Shown one piece after another: positions 45,949 through 54,277 of a stretch of DNA of 64,000 nt. Position 1 is the stretch's first letter; each line of letters opens with the position of its first letter. This DNA comes from Natronobacterium haloterrestre (GTDB taxonomy: Archaea > Halobacteriota > Halobacteria > Halobacteriales > Natrialbaceae). The notes beneath the pieces are model-generated. The model worked only from the letters and a program-made list of their open reading frames with translations, did not search any database and was not told the DNA's origin. Location of the stretch: positions 310,001 to 374,000 of the forward strand of contig NZ_FOKW01000002.1 of assembly GCF_900112205.1 (NCBI RefSeq), written 5' to 3'. A program made the position numbers and the translations under genes.

Positions 45949-46623
45949 TCAGTCCCCGCCGTCGTCGCCGCCGTCACTGTTCTGCTCGCCCACCAACTCG
46001 ATGACAGCCCGCGAGTCGGTTTCCCGTCTGACCTCCCCCTCGAGGTACGTCGCCAGCCGCTCGAGGAACTGGTCGTCGACGCCCTCGGCGTCCGTCCCGA
46101 CCAGCGAGATCGATTCGTGGCGTGCGGGATCGTCCTCGCCGCGCATGATCAGCGAGAACAGTTCGCGGGGCGTCACCGGCTCCCCCGCCTCGAGGCGCTT
46201 CGCGACCCCCTCGAGCGGCGTCTCGCTCGTCGTCTCGACGTCGAACGTGACGTCGACGGAGACGTTCGCGTTCGCCCGTTTGGCCGCGGCCGCTTCCTCG
46301 GACGCCCTGATGGCGGGCACGAGCACCTCGTCGAACTCGAGGCCCTGCTCTTTCGTGCCGACGTAGGCGAACGCGACCATCGCGCGGAGCCCGTCCAGCA
46401 GCGCCTGGTCGGTGTGGACGTCGTCGAAGATCTGTCGTCGATCCTTCTCCGCAAGGGTATGCAAGAGGAGATCGAAGTCGAGGATGGCGTTCTCGACGCG
46501 CTGCCGGATGCGCGCCTCGGCGTTCCGGCGGCTCTGTTCGTGGCTCATCGTCGTTTCGCCGAGCAGGTACGACCGATCGGCGGGCGAGAGGACACCACGG
46601 TCGCGGTCCGGGTCGGTGTTCAT
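45949..46623 (-). CDS. conserved soluble haloarchaeal protein, unknown function
   Basis: This protein has 224 residues from MNTDPDRDRGVLSPADRSYL. The first 35 residues resemble the short N-terminal 'LSPADRxYLLGE' element found in several haloarchaeal regulators. A helical segment follows (RQRVENAILDFDLLLHTLAE), then acidic C-terminal regions (DQFLERLATYLEGEVRRE). No classic HTH is evident. It is divergent from the MMPL transporter, and an inverted repeat covers its start codon, so it may control itself or its neighbour. Confidence 0.7.
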   Translation of the reverse strand: MNTDPDRDRGVLSPADRSYLLGETTMSHEQSRRNAEARIRQRVENAILDFDLLLHTLAEKDRRQIFDDVHTDQALLDGLRAMVAFAYVGTKEQGLEFDEVLVPAIRASEEAAAAKRANANVSVDVTFDVETTSETPLEGVAKRLEAGEPVTPRELFSLIMRGEDDPARHESISLVGTDAEGVDDQFLERLATYLEGEVRRETDSRAVIELVGEQNSDGGDDGGD

Positions 46624-46641
46624 AATCGGATTCGGATTATG
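46621..46641. promoter_or_regulatory. inverted repeat across the start codon, possible operator
   Basis: Perfect 7-bp arms CATAATC (46621-46627) and GATTATG (46635-46641) flank a 7-nt spacer. They overlap the start codon of the minus-strand gene and face the transporter gene 98 bp away. The size and symmetry suit a dimeric regulator. No second copy was found. Confidence 0.35.
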
Positions 46642-46738
46642 CGTAGTCCTTTGAGGGCGAAGGGTTATCAGCGGTCGGGTTGCAATACCCGTTCGATGAA
46701 CCCACCGGAGTCCGGACGCGGGGCGAACGGGTGGTGCC

Positions 46739-49360
46739 ATGGCGCGTAACCTCGCCGAGCGGTACGCGGCGGCGCTGGTCGGCCGGAGCAAACTCGTCGT
46801 CGTCCTGCTCCTGGTCCTGACCGCGGCCGTCGCGGCTGGAGCCGTCGTCAACGAAACCGAGGACGCCGGTATCGGCGAGTTCGAGACCGATTCCGAGGAG
46901 GAGGCCGCCCTCGAGTACGTCGAGGAAAACTACGAGACCGACGATGCGATCGTCACCCAGATCGTAGTCCGCGACGAGCGCGAGGGCGGCGACGTCCTCA
47001 CCAGGGAGTCGTTGCTCGAGGGGCTGTACCTCCAGCGGGACGCCCGCGCGAACGAGTCGGTGAACGAAACGCTCGCGGAGGAGGGCTTCGTCGGCCTCGA
47101 GAACGTCGTCGCCGCCGCGGCCGTCTACGAGGACCGCGCTGCCGCGGCCAACGGCCCGCCGGACACGAGCGAGCCGACCCTCGAGGAGGGGATCGAGGCG
47201 CTCGAATCCCGCTCGGACGAGGAGGTCGAGGCGTTGCTCGCGGAGGTGCTCGATCCCGACTCGGAGTTCGACTCCCGGGCCGGCGAGGACCCGACCGAGT
47301 TCCTCCCGAGCGACTACGAGCCCGGTGAGACGGAGGCCGAGGCGCGGATCACGTTCCTCTTCCAGGAGGACGCCGGCGAGAACGAGGAGCCAGAGGCCGC
47401 CTACGCGGCCCAACTCGAGGTCGAGTCGCTGTTCGAACAGCGGTTCGACGACGGGTTCGTCTTCGGCGAGGGGATCACCGACGCGGCCTCCGCGAGCGCG
47501 GTCGGCGACAGCTTCGTCGTCATCACGCCCGTCGCCCTGATACTCGTCCTCGGAATCCTCGCGATCACGTACCGGGACGTCGTCGACGTCCTGCTCGGCC
47601 TGGCCGGCATCGCCGTCGTGATGGCCTGGCTCGCGGGGCTGATGGGCTGGCTGGAGATCCCCTCGAGCCAGTTGCTGATCGCCGTCCCCTTCCTCCTGAT
47701 CGGGCTCTCGATCGACTACGCGTTGCACGTCGTGATGCGCTACCGGGAGGCTCGGGCGGGCACGCTCGACGTGGACGTGGCGGAGGACGGGGGACGACCG
47801 GACGGCGAATACGAAGCGGAGGCCGTCTCGAGTGCGACCGCTCCCGCGGCCCGCGGCGTCCGAACCGGGATGGCCCTCGGGGTCGGCGGCGTCGTACTCG
47901 CGCTGGCCGCCGCGACGTTCTCGACGGGGGTCGGGTTCCTCTCGAACGTCGTCAGTCCCCTACCCGCGATCCAGGACTTCGCGATCCTCAGCGCCGGGGG
48001 GATCTTCGCGACGTTCGTCGCGTTCGGGATCTTCGTTCCCGCACTGAAAGTCGAGGTCGACGGCCTGCTCGAGAACCGGTTCGACCGAGACCGGGCCAAG
48101 CCCGCCTTCGGCGTCACACCGGGCCGGATCAACCGCGTCCTCTCGGGCAGCATCGTCCCGGCGCGGCGCGCGCCGATCGCCGTCGTCGCGGTCGCGCTTC
48201 TGCTGGCGGTCGGTGGGGCGTACGGCGCGACCGGCATCGACACGGAGTTCAACGAGGCGGACTTCCTGCCGGAGGACGCTCCCGAGTGGGCGAAATCCTT
48301 CCCGGAGCCGTTCGCGCCCGACACCTACACGATCAGCGAGGATGCCGAGTACCTGGGCGAGAACTTCCAGGACCGCGGCTCGCAGGCCGAAGTGGTGATA
48401 CGCGGGGACGTGACCGATCCCGCGACGCTGGCGGCGATCGAGGACGCGCGGTCGGGGGTCGCCGGTGGCGGGACGGTCGACGTCCGTCCCGACGGCAGTG
48501 CCGCCGTCGACGGGCCGCTGTCCGTCCTCGAGGACGTCGCCGCGGACAACGAGACCGTCGCGGCGGGACTCGCCGAGCGTGATACGAACGACGACGGGGT
48601 TCCGGACGAGGACCTCGAGGGCCTGTACGACCTGCTCTACGGGGCCGACGCCGAGAGGGCTGCGACGGTCCTCGAGCGAACCGACGATGGAACCTACGAA
48701 TCGGCCCGCCTCGTGGTCAGCGTGCGCGGCGACGCGGCGGCCCAGCGCGTCGCCGACGACACCCGCGCCTTCGCGAGCGGGATCGAAGGCGGCGCGCCGG
48801 TGACGGCGGTCGCGACCGGCGGCCCGGTGACGACCGCCGTCATCCAGGACGCCCTGCTCGAGACGCTGATCCAGGCGTTCGTGGTGACGCTGGCCGTTAT
48901 CCTCGTCTTCCTGACGGCGCTGTACTGGGTACGCCACCGGACGCTCTCGCTCGGGGTCGTGACCCTCGCGCCCGTCGTTGCCGCGCTGGCGTGGCTGCTC
49001 GGGACGATGGCGGCCCTCGGCGTCCCGTTCAACAGCGAGACGGCCGTCATCACGAGCCTCGCGATCGGACTGGGCGTCGACTACAGCATCCACCTCGGCG
49101 AGCGGTTCGTCGCCGAACGCGAACGTGCGGACTCGATCGAGGCGGCCCTCGAGGCGACGGTCACCGGCACCGGCGGCGCGTTGCTCGGCAGCGCGCTGAC
49201 GACGGCCGCCGGGTTCGGCGTGCTCGCCCTGGCGCTCGCGCCGCCGCTTCGTCGGTTCGGCCTCGTTACCGGACTGAGCATCGTCTTCGCCTTCGTCGCC
49301 TGTCTGACGGTGTTGCCGAGCCTGCTCGTGCTCCGCGAGCGGGTGCTTGGCCGGGAGTGA
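46739..49360 (+). CDS. MMPL/RND-superfamily transporter
   Basis: The protein has 873 residues with the duplicated RND layout. TM1 is near 20-38, then a large extracellular loop to about 255 (rich in EALESRSDEEVEALLAEVLD). A five-helix sterol-sensing-like block lies at about 258-430 (VVITPVALILVLGILAITYRD; LLIAVPFLLIGLSIDYALHV). A second extracellular domain follows and a matching C-terminal five-helix block (AVITSLAIGLGVDYSIHLGE). The GLSIDYALH and GLGVDYSIH repeats with their Asp are the proton-relay type motif of MMPL proteins. The cargo is unknown, possibly lipids. It is divergent from the gene at 45949. Confidence 0.88.
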   Translation: MARNLAERYAAALVGRSKLVVVLLLVLTAAVAAGAVVNETEDAGIGEFETDSEEEAALEYVEENYETDDAIVTQIVVRDEREGGDVLTRESLLEGLYLQRDARANESVNETLAEEGFVGLENVVAAAAVYEDRAAAANGPPDTSEPTLEEGIEALESRSDEEVEALLAEVLDPDSEFDSRAGEDPTEFLPSDYEPGETEAEARITFLFQEDAGENEEPEAAYAAQLEVESLFEQRFDDGFVFGEGITDAASASAVGDSFVVITPVALILVLGILAITYRDVVDVLLGLAGIAVVMAWLAGLMGWLEIPSSQLLIAVPFLLIGLSIDYALHVVMRYREARAGTLDVDVAEDGGRPDGEYEAEAVSSATAPAARGVRTGMALGVGGVVLALAAATFSTGVGFLSNVVSPLPAIQDFAILSAGGIFATFVAFGIFVPALKVEVDGLLENRFDRDRAKPAFGVTPGRINRVLSGSIVPARRAPIAVVAVALLLAVGGAYGATGIDTEFNEADFLPEDAPEWAKSFPEPFAPDTYTISEDAEYLGENFQDRGSQAEVVIRGDVTDPATLAAIEDARSGVAGGGTVDVRPDGSAAVDGPLSVLEDVAADNETVAAGLAERDTNDDGVPDEDLEGLYDLLYGADAERAATVLERTDDGTYESARLVVSVRGDAAAQRVADDTRAFASGIEGGAPVTAVATGGPVTTAVIQDALLETLIQAFVVTLAVILVFLTALYWVRHRTLSLGVVTLAPVVAALAWLLGTMAALGVPFNSETAVITSLAIGLGVDYSIHLGERFVAERERADSIEAALEATVTGTGGALLGSALTTAAGFGVLALALAPPLRRFGLVTGLSIVFAFVACLTVLPSLLVLRERVLGRE

Positions 49361-49445
49361 AACTCCTATATAACTGTCGGGGGTCGCTTGGCCGGTCGCC
49401 AGTCGCGACTCCGGATTAAGGTGGGTAGTGTCCGTACGCGTATCC

Positions 49446-50297
49446 ATGACGATCGATTCGAACTCGAACCCGGACGTGAGCAGACGAACGCTACTCGGGG
49501 GGATCGCCGTAACCGCAAGCGCCGCCCTCGCCGGCTGTACCGGCACGACGCCGTTCGTCGGCCAGCAACTCGCCAGGTCCGACACCGTCCCCGCAGCGGA
49601 CGTCGACGCGCTGCGCGTCTACGGGAAGACCGGCGAGATCACGGTGACCGGCGGCGACCGCGACGACGTCGCGGTCGACATCGAGAAGCAGTCCAGTTCG
49701 GTCCGGACCGACCTCGAGAACCTCGAACTCCGTTCCGAGCGCACTGACGGCACCCTCGAACTCCGCTCGGAGTGGGACGGCACCGAGGGCTGGCTCCGGA
49801 GTCGGCCCTCGATGGACCTCGAGATCGACGTGCCCCGCGAGCTAGCCCTCGAGGAGGTTTCGACGAGCGTCGGCGAGGTGACGGTCAGGGACGTCGCCGG
49901 CGACCTCCGGGTCGACACCAGCACCGGACGGATCGACGTCGCGAACGTCGACGGCGGAGTCGGCGCGAGCGCGAGCACGGGTCGCGTCGAGATCCGCGAC
50001 GTCGAGCGCCTCGACGACGTCTCCACGAGTACGGGTCGCATCGAGGTCGACGTGCCGGCGATCGACGGCGATACGTCGGTCACGGCCAGTACGGGCCGCA
50101 TCGAGGCGGCGATCGATCCGGATCTCGACGCCGAACTCCGGGTGGAGACGAGCACCGGACGCATCGAGATCGAAGGCCTCGAGTTGCAGGACGCGACCCG
50201 GGGCGACGACGTGGTCACGGGGGCGCTCGGCGACGGCGGACCGACGCTCCGGTTCGAGACGTCGACCGGGCGGATCGAACTCCGGGCGCTCGAGTAG
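49446..50297 (+). CDS. DUF4097-like beta-helix Tat lipoprotein
   Basis: The protein has 283 residues. The signal SRRTLLGGIAVTASAALAGCTG is a Tat lipoprotein signal. The mature part is a right-handed beta structure with six copies of S-T-G-R-I/V at about 20-residue intervals: DTSTGRIDVANV, SASTGRVEIRDV, STSTGRIEVDVP, TASTGRIEAAID, ETSTGRIEIEGL, ETSTGRIELRAL. That is the pattern of DUF4097/LiaX-like cell-surface proteins. It is probably surface-exposed and structural or sensing; no partner is linked. Confidence 0.8.
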   Translation: MTIDSNSNPDVSRRTLLGGIAVTASAALAGCTGTTPFVGQQLARSDTVPAADVDALRVYGKTGEITVTGGDRDDVAVDIEKQSSSVRTDLENLELRSERTDGTLELRSEWDGTEGWLRSRPSMDLEIDVPRELALEEVSTSVGEVTVRDVAGDLRVDTSTGRIDVANVDGGVGASASTGRVEIRDVERLDDVSTSTGRIEVDVPAIDGDTSVTASTGRIEAAIDPDLDAELRVETSTGRIEIEGLELQDATRGDDVVTGALGDGGPTLRFETSTGRIELRALE

Positions 50298-50392
50298 TCC
50301 GTCGACGTCGACCGTCGACGCGTTCGCATCCGTGACGGTCCCCAGGAGACGTGAAACCTTTTTGCCGACGGACGGGGTGGCGAGAACGCGCT

Positions 50393-51445
50393 ATGCGAGC
50401 GTTCGTTATGCAAGAGATCGGGGAAACGGGGATGACCGAGAAGGACCGTCCCGAGCCGGGACCGACCGATGCGATACTGGAACCCACGAAGGGGTTGATC
50501 TGTACTTCGGACTGTCACACGGTCCACGGCGCCATCGGCGAGCGTGAGGACCTCACGCTCGGGCACGAGATCGTCGGCACCGTCGACGCGGTCGGCGACG
50601 CCGTCGAGGACTTCGAACCCGGCGACCGGGTCGTCGTCGGCGCGATCACGCCCGACTGGAACTCGAGGGCGGCACAGGACGGCCACCCCTCGCAGTCGAA
50701 CGGCGCGCTCGGGGGCTGGAAGTTCGCGAACGTCAAGGACGGCACGTTCGCGGAGTACGTCCACGTCAACGACGCCGACGGAAACCTCGCGCACATCCCC
50801 GACGGGGTGAGCGATCACGAGGCCGCGTACACGACGGACATGATGTCGACGGGGTTCGCCGCCGCGGAGAACGCCGACGTCCCCGTCGGCGGTACCGTCG
50901 CCGTCTTCGCCCAGGGCCCGGTCGGCCTGATGGCGACCAGGGGCGCGGCGCTGCAGGGTGCCGGCGAGATCATCGCGGTCGAAACCGTCGAGAAGCGCCA
51001 GGAACTCGCCAGGGAGTACGGCGCGGACCGGATCGTCGACTTCGAGGAGGGGGACCCGGCCGATCGGATCATGGACCTCACCGACGGCGAGGGAGTCGAC
51101 GCCGCAGTCGAGGCGCTCGGCGCGGATGCGACGTTTCAGGACTGCATCCGGGTCACGAAACCCGGCGGGACCGTCTCGAACGTCGGCTATCACGGCGAGG
51201 GCGAGTTCCGTCACGTCCCCCGCGAGGAGTGGGGCGTCGGCATGGCCGAAATCGACATCGTCACCGACCTCTGTCCCGGCGGCCGACTCCGGATGGAGCG
51301 CCTGCTACGGCTCCTCGAGAACGGCCGGGTCGATCCGACGCCGATGACGACTCACGAGTTCGCGTTCGACCAGATCGAGGAGGCGTTCGAGATGATGGAC
51401 GAGAAGGCGGACGGGATCATCAAGCCGCTTATCCACTTCGACTGA
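50393..51445 (+). CDS. zinc-dependent alcohol dehydrogenase, Thermoanaerobacter secondary-ADH type
   Basis: This 350-residue medium-chain dehydrogenase has its catalytic zinc ligands laid out as in T. brockii ADH: Cys37 (ICTSDCHTVHG), His58-Glu59 (TLGHEIVG) and Asp149 (TTDMMSTGF). It lacks the four-cysteine structural zinc lobe of classical ADHs. The coenzyme fold is FAQGPVGLMA, and the acidic Glu at the end of the second strand (IIAVETVEKRQ) suggests NAD+ rather than NADP+; this is an inference. It likely oxidises secondary alcohols or reduces ketones. It is a single gene with its own upstream region. Confidence 0.9.
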   Translation: MRAFVMQEIGETGMTEKDRPEPGPTDAILEPTKGLICTSDCHTVHGAIGEREDLTLGHEIVGTVDAVGDAVEDFEPGDRVVVGAITPDWNSRAAQDGHPSQSNGALGGWKFANVKDGTFAEYVHVNDADGNLAHIPDGVSDHEAAYTTDMMSTGFAAAENADVPVGGTVAVFAQGPVGLMATRGAALQGAGEIIAVETVEKRQELAREYGADRIVDFEEGDPADRIMDLTDGEGVDAAVEALGADATFQDCIRVTKPGGTVSNVGYHGEGEFRHVPREEWGVGMAEIDIVTDLCPGGRLRMERLLRLLENGRVDPTPMTTHEFAFDQIEEAFEMMDEKADGIIKPLIHFD

Positions 51446-51492
51446 TCGCGGCGGGAGGCGATCGGGGTGAGGGGGAGAGCTCTCCCGTCCCG

Positions 51493-52152
51493 TCACTCTT
51501 CGTCGTCGTCGACGGTCAACAGCCGCTCGGCGACGACCGCCGCCAGCCGGCCGGCGAGGTTCACGCCCAGGAGCGTGGCGTAGCCGACGACGACGCCGCC
51601 CGCGGCCGCGGCCAGCGCACGCGGGAAGGTGTCGATCTCGTACCAGCCGGCGACGACGACGTGGTCGCCGTAGTACAGCGGCGTGACCAGGAGGCTGGCC
51701 GCAAGCGAGAGGCCGACGACGATTCCGACGAACGCGACGAACCCGAGCAGCGTCTTCCACAGCAGGTAGACCGCGCCGAGCCACGTCGCCCGGCCGAGCA
51801 CGAGTTCTCGCAGGAACTCGACGACGCCAGCCTCCGTCTCCGGAAAGCCGGGCGAAACGTCCGCCTCGAGCAGCCCTTCGGTCACCGCGCCGTCGAGCCA
51901 CGCGAGCGCGACGATCGACAGGAGCGTCGCGACGAACGCGAGCGGGCCAAGCAGCGTGATGCTCAGTCCGAGGGTCGTCGATGCCCCCGCGACGACGACG
52001 GCGAAGTAGAGGACCCCAAGCGGGAACGCGAGCAGCAAGTACGCGAGCGAACGGTACGTCCAGGGGTCGACCGGAGCGGCGGCGATCCCGCGACCGCCGG
52101 ATGCGGCGTCGGTCGACCGCGATCGTGCCGAATCGGATGGTGTCGTAGCCAT
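51493..52152 (-). CDS. stand-alone 'putative sensor' membrane protein 1
   Basis: This 219-residue polytopic protein has paired helices (YLLLAFPLGVLYFAVVVAG; LLGPLAFVATLLSIVALAW; VYLLWKTLLGFVAFVGIVVG; a late AAAAGGVVVGYATLLG). The order TYRSLAYLLLAFPLG … helices … LVTPLYYGD … PRALAAAAGG is that of the 'putative sensor' domain found at the N-terminus of some histidine kinases. Here there is no kinase domain. It is homologous to the protein at 53466. Confidence 0.75.
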   Translation of the reverse strand: MATTPSDSARSRSTDAASGGRGIAAAPVDPWTYRSLAYLLLAFPLGVLYFAVVVAGASTTLGLSITLLGPLAFVATLLSIVALAWLDGAVTEGLLEADVSPGFPETEAGVVEFLRELVLGRATWLGAVYLLWKTLLGFVAFVGIVVGLSLAASLLVTPLYYGDHVVVAGWYEIDTFPRALAAAAGGVVVGYATLLGVNLAGRLAAVVAERLLTVDDDEE

Positions 52153-52234
52153 GCGTTCTCGTTCCCATCGACGGGCGCGATTCCCCTAAACCGGGGTCGC
52201 GAACTGGCGAGTCGTCCACTCGGCGAAACGTTTA

Positions 52235-52525
52235 TCAGACGGCCTCGAGCGAGTAGAGGATCGCGAGCAGGCCGGCGATGTTCGAAAGCAAGACGCCGAG
52301 CAGCGTCACGGCCTGTGACAGCGCCAGTGCGGGTGCGAGCCCGTAACTGACGAGGAACGGGCCGACGGTGATGCAGACGACCCCGACGGCAAGGAACCGC
52401 ATCGGTTCGCTGTCGTTGCGCTGGTACCCACGGTATGCGAGGCCGGCGACGACGGTTCCCACGAGGGCCGTCGCGAGCGCCGTCGCGAAGAGGACGGCCG
52501 CGGGCTCGAGGTCAGCGACGACCAT
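52235..52525 (-). CDS. small three-helix membrane protein B (coupled to HTH gene)
   Basis: The protein has 96 residues. Helices: AVLFATALATALVGTVVAGL, FLAVGVVCITVGPFLVSYG, ALSQAVTLLGVLLSNIAGLL. The start overlaps the end of the upstream membrane protein by 14 nt, so translation is coupled. The motif RGYQRNDSEPMRFLAVG parallels RGYRRGGGVGMLVLG in that neighbour, showing they are homologous (haloarchaeal DUF7521-like family). Confidence 0.7.
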   Translation of the reverse strand: MVVADLEPAAVLFATALATALVGTVVAGLAYRGYQRNDSEPMRFLAVGVVCITVGPFLVSYGLAPALALSQAVTLLGVLLSNIAGLLAILYSLEAV

Positions 52526-52961
52526 AGACCACCCCCAGGATCAGGAGCAATCCGAGTAGCTGTACCGCCGTCGCGACGGTTTCCCGCCAGACCGGCGAGA
52601 CGCTCGGCGCGTTCGAAAGGGCGAGTCTGAGCAACATGGGAACGGTGGTGAGCAACACCAGCCCGGTACCGAGGACCAGCATGCCGACGCCGCCGCCGCG
52701 GCGGTAGCCCCGGTAGAGCCGGATTGCCAGATAGATCGACAGCAGCGTGGCGACGAGCAGGGAGAGAAACACCAGCGCGACCAGTTCCGGCGCCCCGCCG
52801 GTCGTCCCCTGCAGGGGGACCGCGACCGACTCCGGGGCGGCGATCGGTCCGCCTTCGAGGGCGGCCGGGACGTCGACCGGACCGATGGACTCGAGGCCCG
52901 GCCCCGGCCCCGGCCATTCCCCGGTGATCCCGACAGTTGGCTCCCGTGGCTGGCGAGTCAT
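52512..52961 (-). CDS. small membrane protein A (coupled to HTH gene)
   Basis: The protein has 149 residues. The first 60 are low-complexity and Gly/Pro-rich. Then come three helices (LVALVFLSLLVATLLSIYLA; GMLVLGTGLVLLTTVPMLL; TAVQLLGLLLILGVVYG). It begins inside the HTH gene's stop (ATGA, 4-nt overlap) and runs into gene B by 14 nt. The three genes form a translationally coupled operon in the order HTH, A, B. Confidence 0.7.
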   Translation of the reverse strand: MTRQPREPTVGITGEWPGPGPGLESIGPVDVPAALEGGPIAAPESVAVPLQGTTGGAPELVALVFLSLLVATLLSIYLAIRLYRGYRRGGGVGMLVLGTGLVLLTTVPMLLRLALSNAPSVSPVWRETVATAVQLLGLLLILGVVYGRR

Positions 52962-53305
52962 TTGAATCCCTCGTAGAGTCTGGTGAAGCGGTCGGCCGCC
53001 GACTCCTCCGGCCCTCGATCGACGTCGACTCGGAACCCGTCTTCCCCGAGCTGGATCCGCACCTCTCGGAGCCGGGCGCTGTAGACCTTGTAGTGGTGGC
53101 CGCCGGGGTCGAGCTTCTGCTGGTCCTCGAGGAGGTCACGCTCCTGGAGTTGCTCGACGCGGCGGTAGATAGTGGACGGATCGGCCCCGCAGGCGTCGCT
53201 CAGCGCGTCGACGGACTTGGGCTCCTCGCGGGTCTGCTCGAGGATCGTCCGCGCGTAGTCGTCGCTGAGCACGTCGACGACGTCGGCCTCACCGTCGTCG
53301 TTCAT
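52958..53305 (-). CDS. winged-helix transcriptional regulator
   Basis: The protein has 115 residues. Residues about 10-75 form an ArsR-like winged helix: DDYARTILEQTREEPKSVDAL, recognition helix DPSTIYRRVEQLQERDLLED, and wing HHYKVYSARLREV. The start at 53305 (MNDDGEADVVDVLSDD) follows an AT-poor 160-bp gap facing the sensor gene at 53466. It heads an operon with two membrane proteins, an arrangement repeated in many haloarchaea. The membrane proteins probably tune its activity, but that is inference. Confidence 0.8.
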   Translation of the reverse strand: MNDDGEADVVDVLSDDYARTILEQTREEPKSVDALSDACGADPSTIYRRVEQLQERDLLEDQQKLDPGGHHYKVYSARLREVRIQLGEDGFRVDVDRGPEESAADRFTRLYEGFK

Positions 53306-53465
53306 CGTGATCCGGTTTCGCTGACAGGACAAAAGTTCCATTGGTCCTCGTGCCGATCGTACCGGTCGATTCCCCTGCCGTGACCATCGCCACCTCACCG
53401 GTCGGCCGCCGACGGAGTATACCGTCGGGACGAACTGTTCGTTCGCCAACCGGAGCCGAACGTTT

Positions 53466-54269
53466 ATGTCCTCGCGTCCAGCAGTCACGCTCGAGATGGC
53501 ACGGTCGGCAGCCACCGCGTCCGACGATCGAGTCGAACGGTTCGGGGGACGTCTCGGGCGGTTCGTCTCGGTCCCGTTCGAGCGGCGAACGTATCTCAGC
53601 CTGGCGTATCTCTTGCTCGCGTTCCCGCTTGGCCTTGCGTACTTCCTGTTCGTGACGATCGGCGTCTCGCTGGGGCTCGGACTCGCGGTCGTGCTGGTCG
53701 GGATCCCGATCCTCGCGTTCACGCTCGCCGTCGGCCTCGCGCTCGCGGGCTTCGAGCGCTGGCTGACCTCGACCATGCTCGAGCCCGAGATCGAACCCCG
53801 GACGGAGCTGTCCGGCGAACGCCGACGGGACCAGTTCGTCTCCCTAGTCACCGACCACAAGACCTGGTCTTCGTTGCTCTACCTCCCCGCGAAGTTCGTC
53901 ATCGGGCTGGCGGGGTTCGTCCTCGCGACGACGGGCCTGTCGACGAGCCTGAGCATGCTCGTGCTCCCGCTGTACTACGACCGGCCGGGGCTGTACGTCG
54001 GGCTCGTCCCCGATCGCGCGCCCGAAATCAGCCAGACGCTGTACCTGGGGTGGAACTACCTGCTCGTCGGCTTCGATGCAGTGTTTACGTTCGGGCACTG
54101 GAAAATCACGACACTGCCCCGGGCACTCGTCGCCGCGGGGGTCGGCCTGTTGCTCCTGCTCGTGACGTTGCACGTCCTGAACGCCCTCGCCCGCGTCTCC
54201 GGCTGGTTCGCCCGCGTAATGCTCGAGGGCGGCTACGATCCGTTCGCCGTGGTCCGCCGGTCGCTGTAA
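53466..54269 (+). CDS. stand-alone 'putative sensor' membrane protein 2
   Basis: This 267-residue protein is homologous to the protein at 51493. It shares YLLLAFPLGLAYFLFV, LYLPAKFVIGLAGFVLATTG, VLPLYYDRPGLYVG and PRALVAAGVGLLLLLV. Four or more helices and extracellular loops fit the 'putative sensor' family without a kinase. It could start at 53466 or at the in-frame ATG at 53496 (MARSAATASDD). It is divergent from the HTH operon, which suggests a joint regulatory circuit. Confidence 0.75.
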   Translation: MSSRPAVTLEMARSAATASDDRVERFGGRLGRFVSVPFERRTYLSLAYLLLAFPLGLAYFLFVTIGVSLGLGLAVVLVGIPILAFTLAVGLALAGFERWLTSTMLEPEIEPRTELSGERRRDQFVSLVTDHKTWSSLLYLPAKFVIGLAGFVLATTGLSTSLSMLVLPLYYDRPGLYVGLVPDRAPEISQTLYLGWNYLLVGFDAVFTFGHWKITTLPRALVAAGVGLLLLLVTLHVLNALARVSGWFARVMLEGGYDPFAVVRRSL

Positions 54270-54277
54270 CAGCCCGG

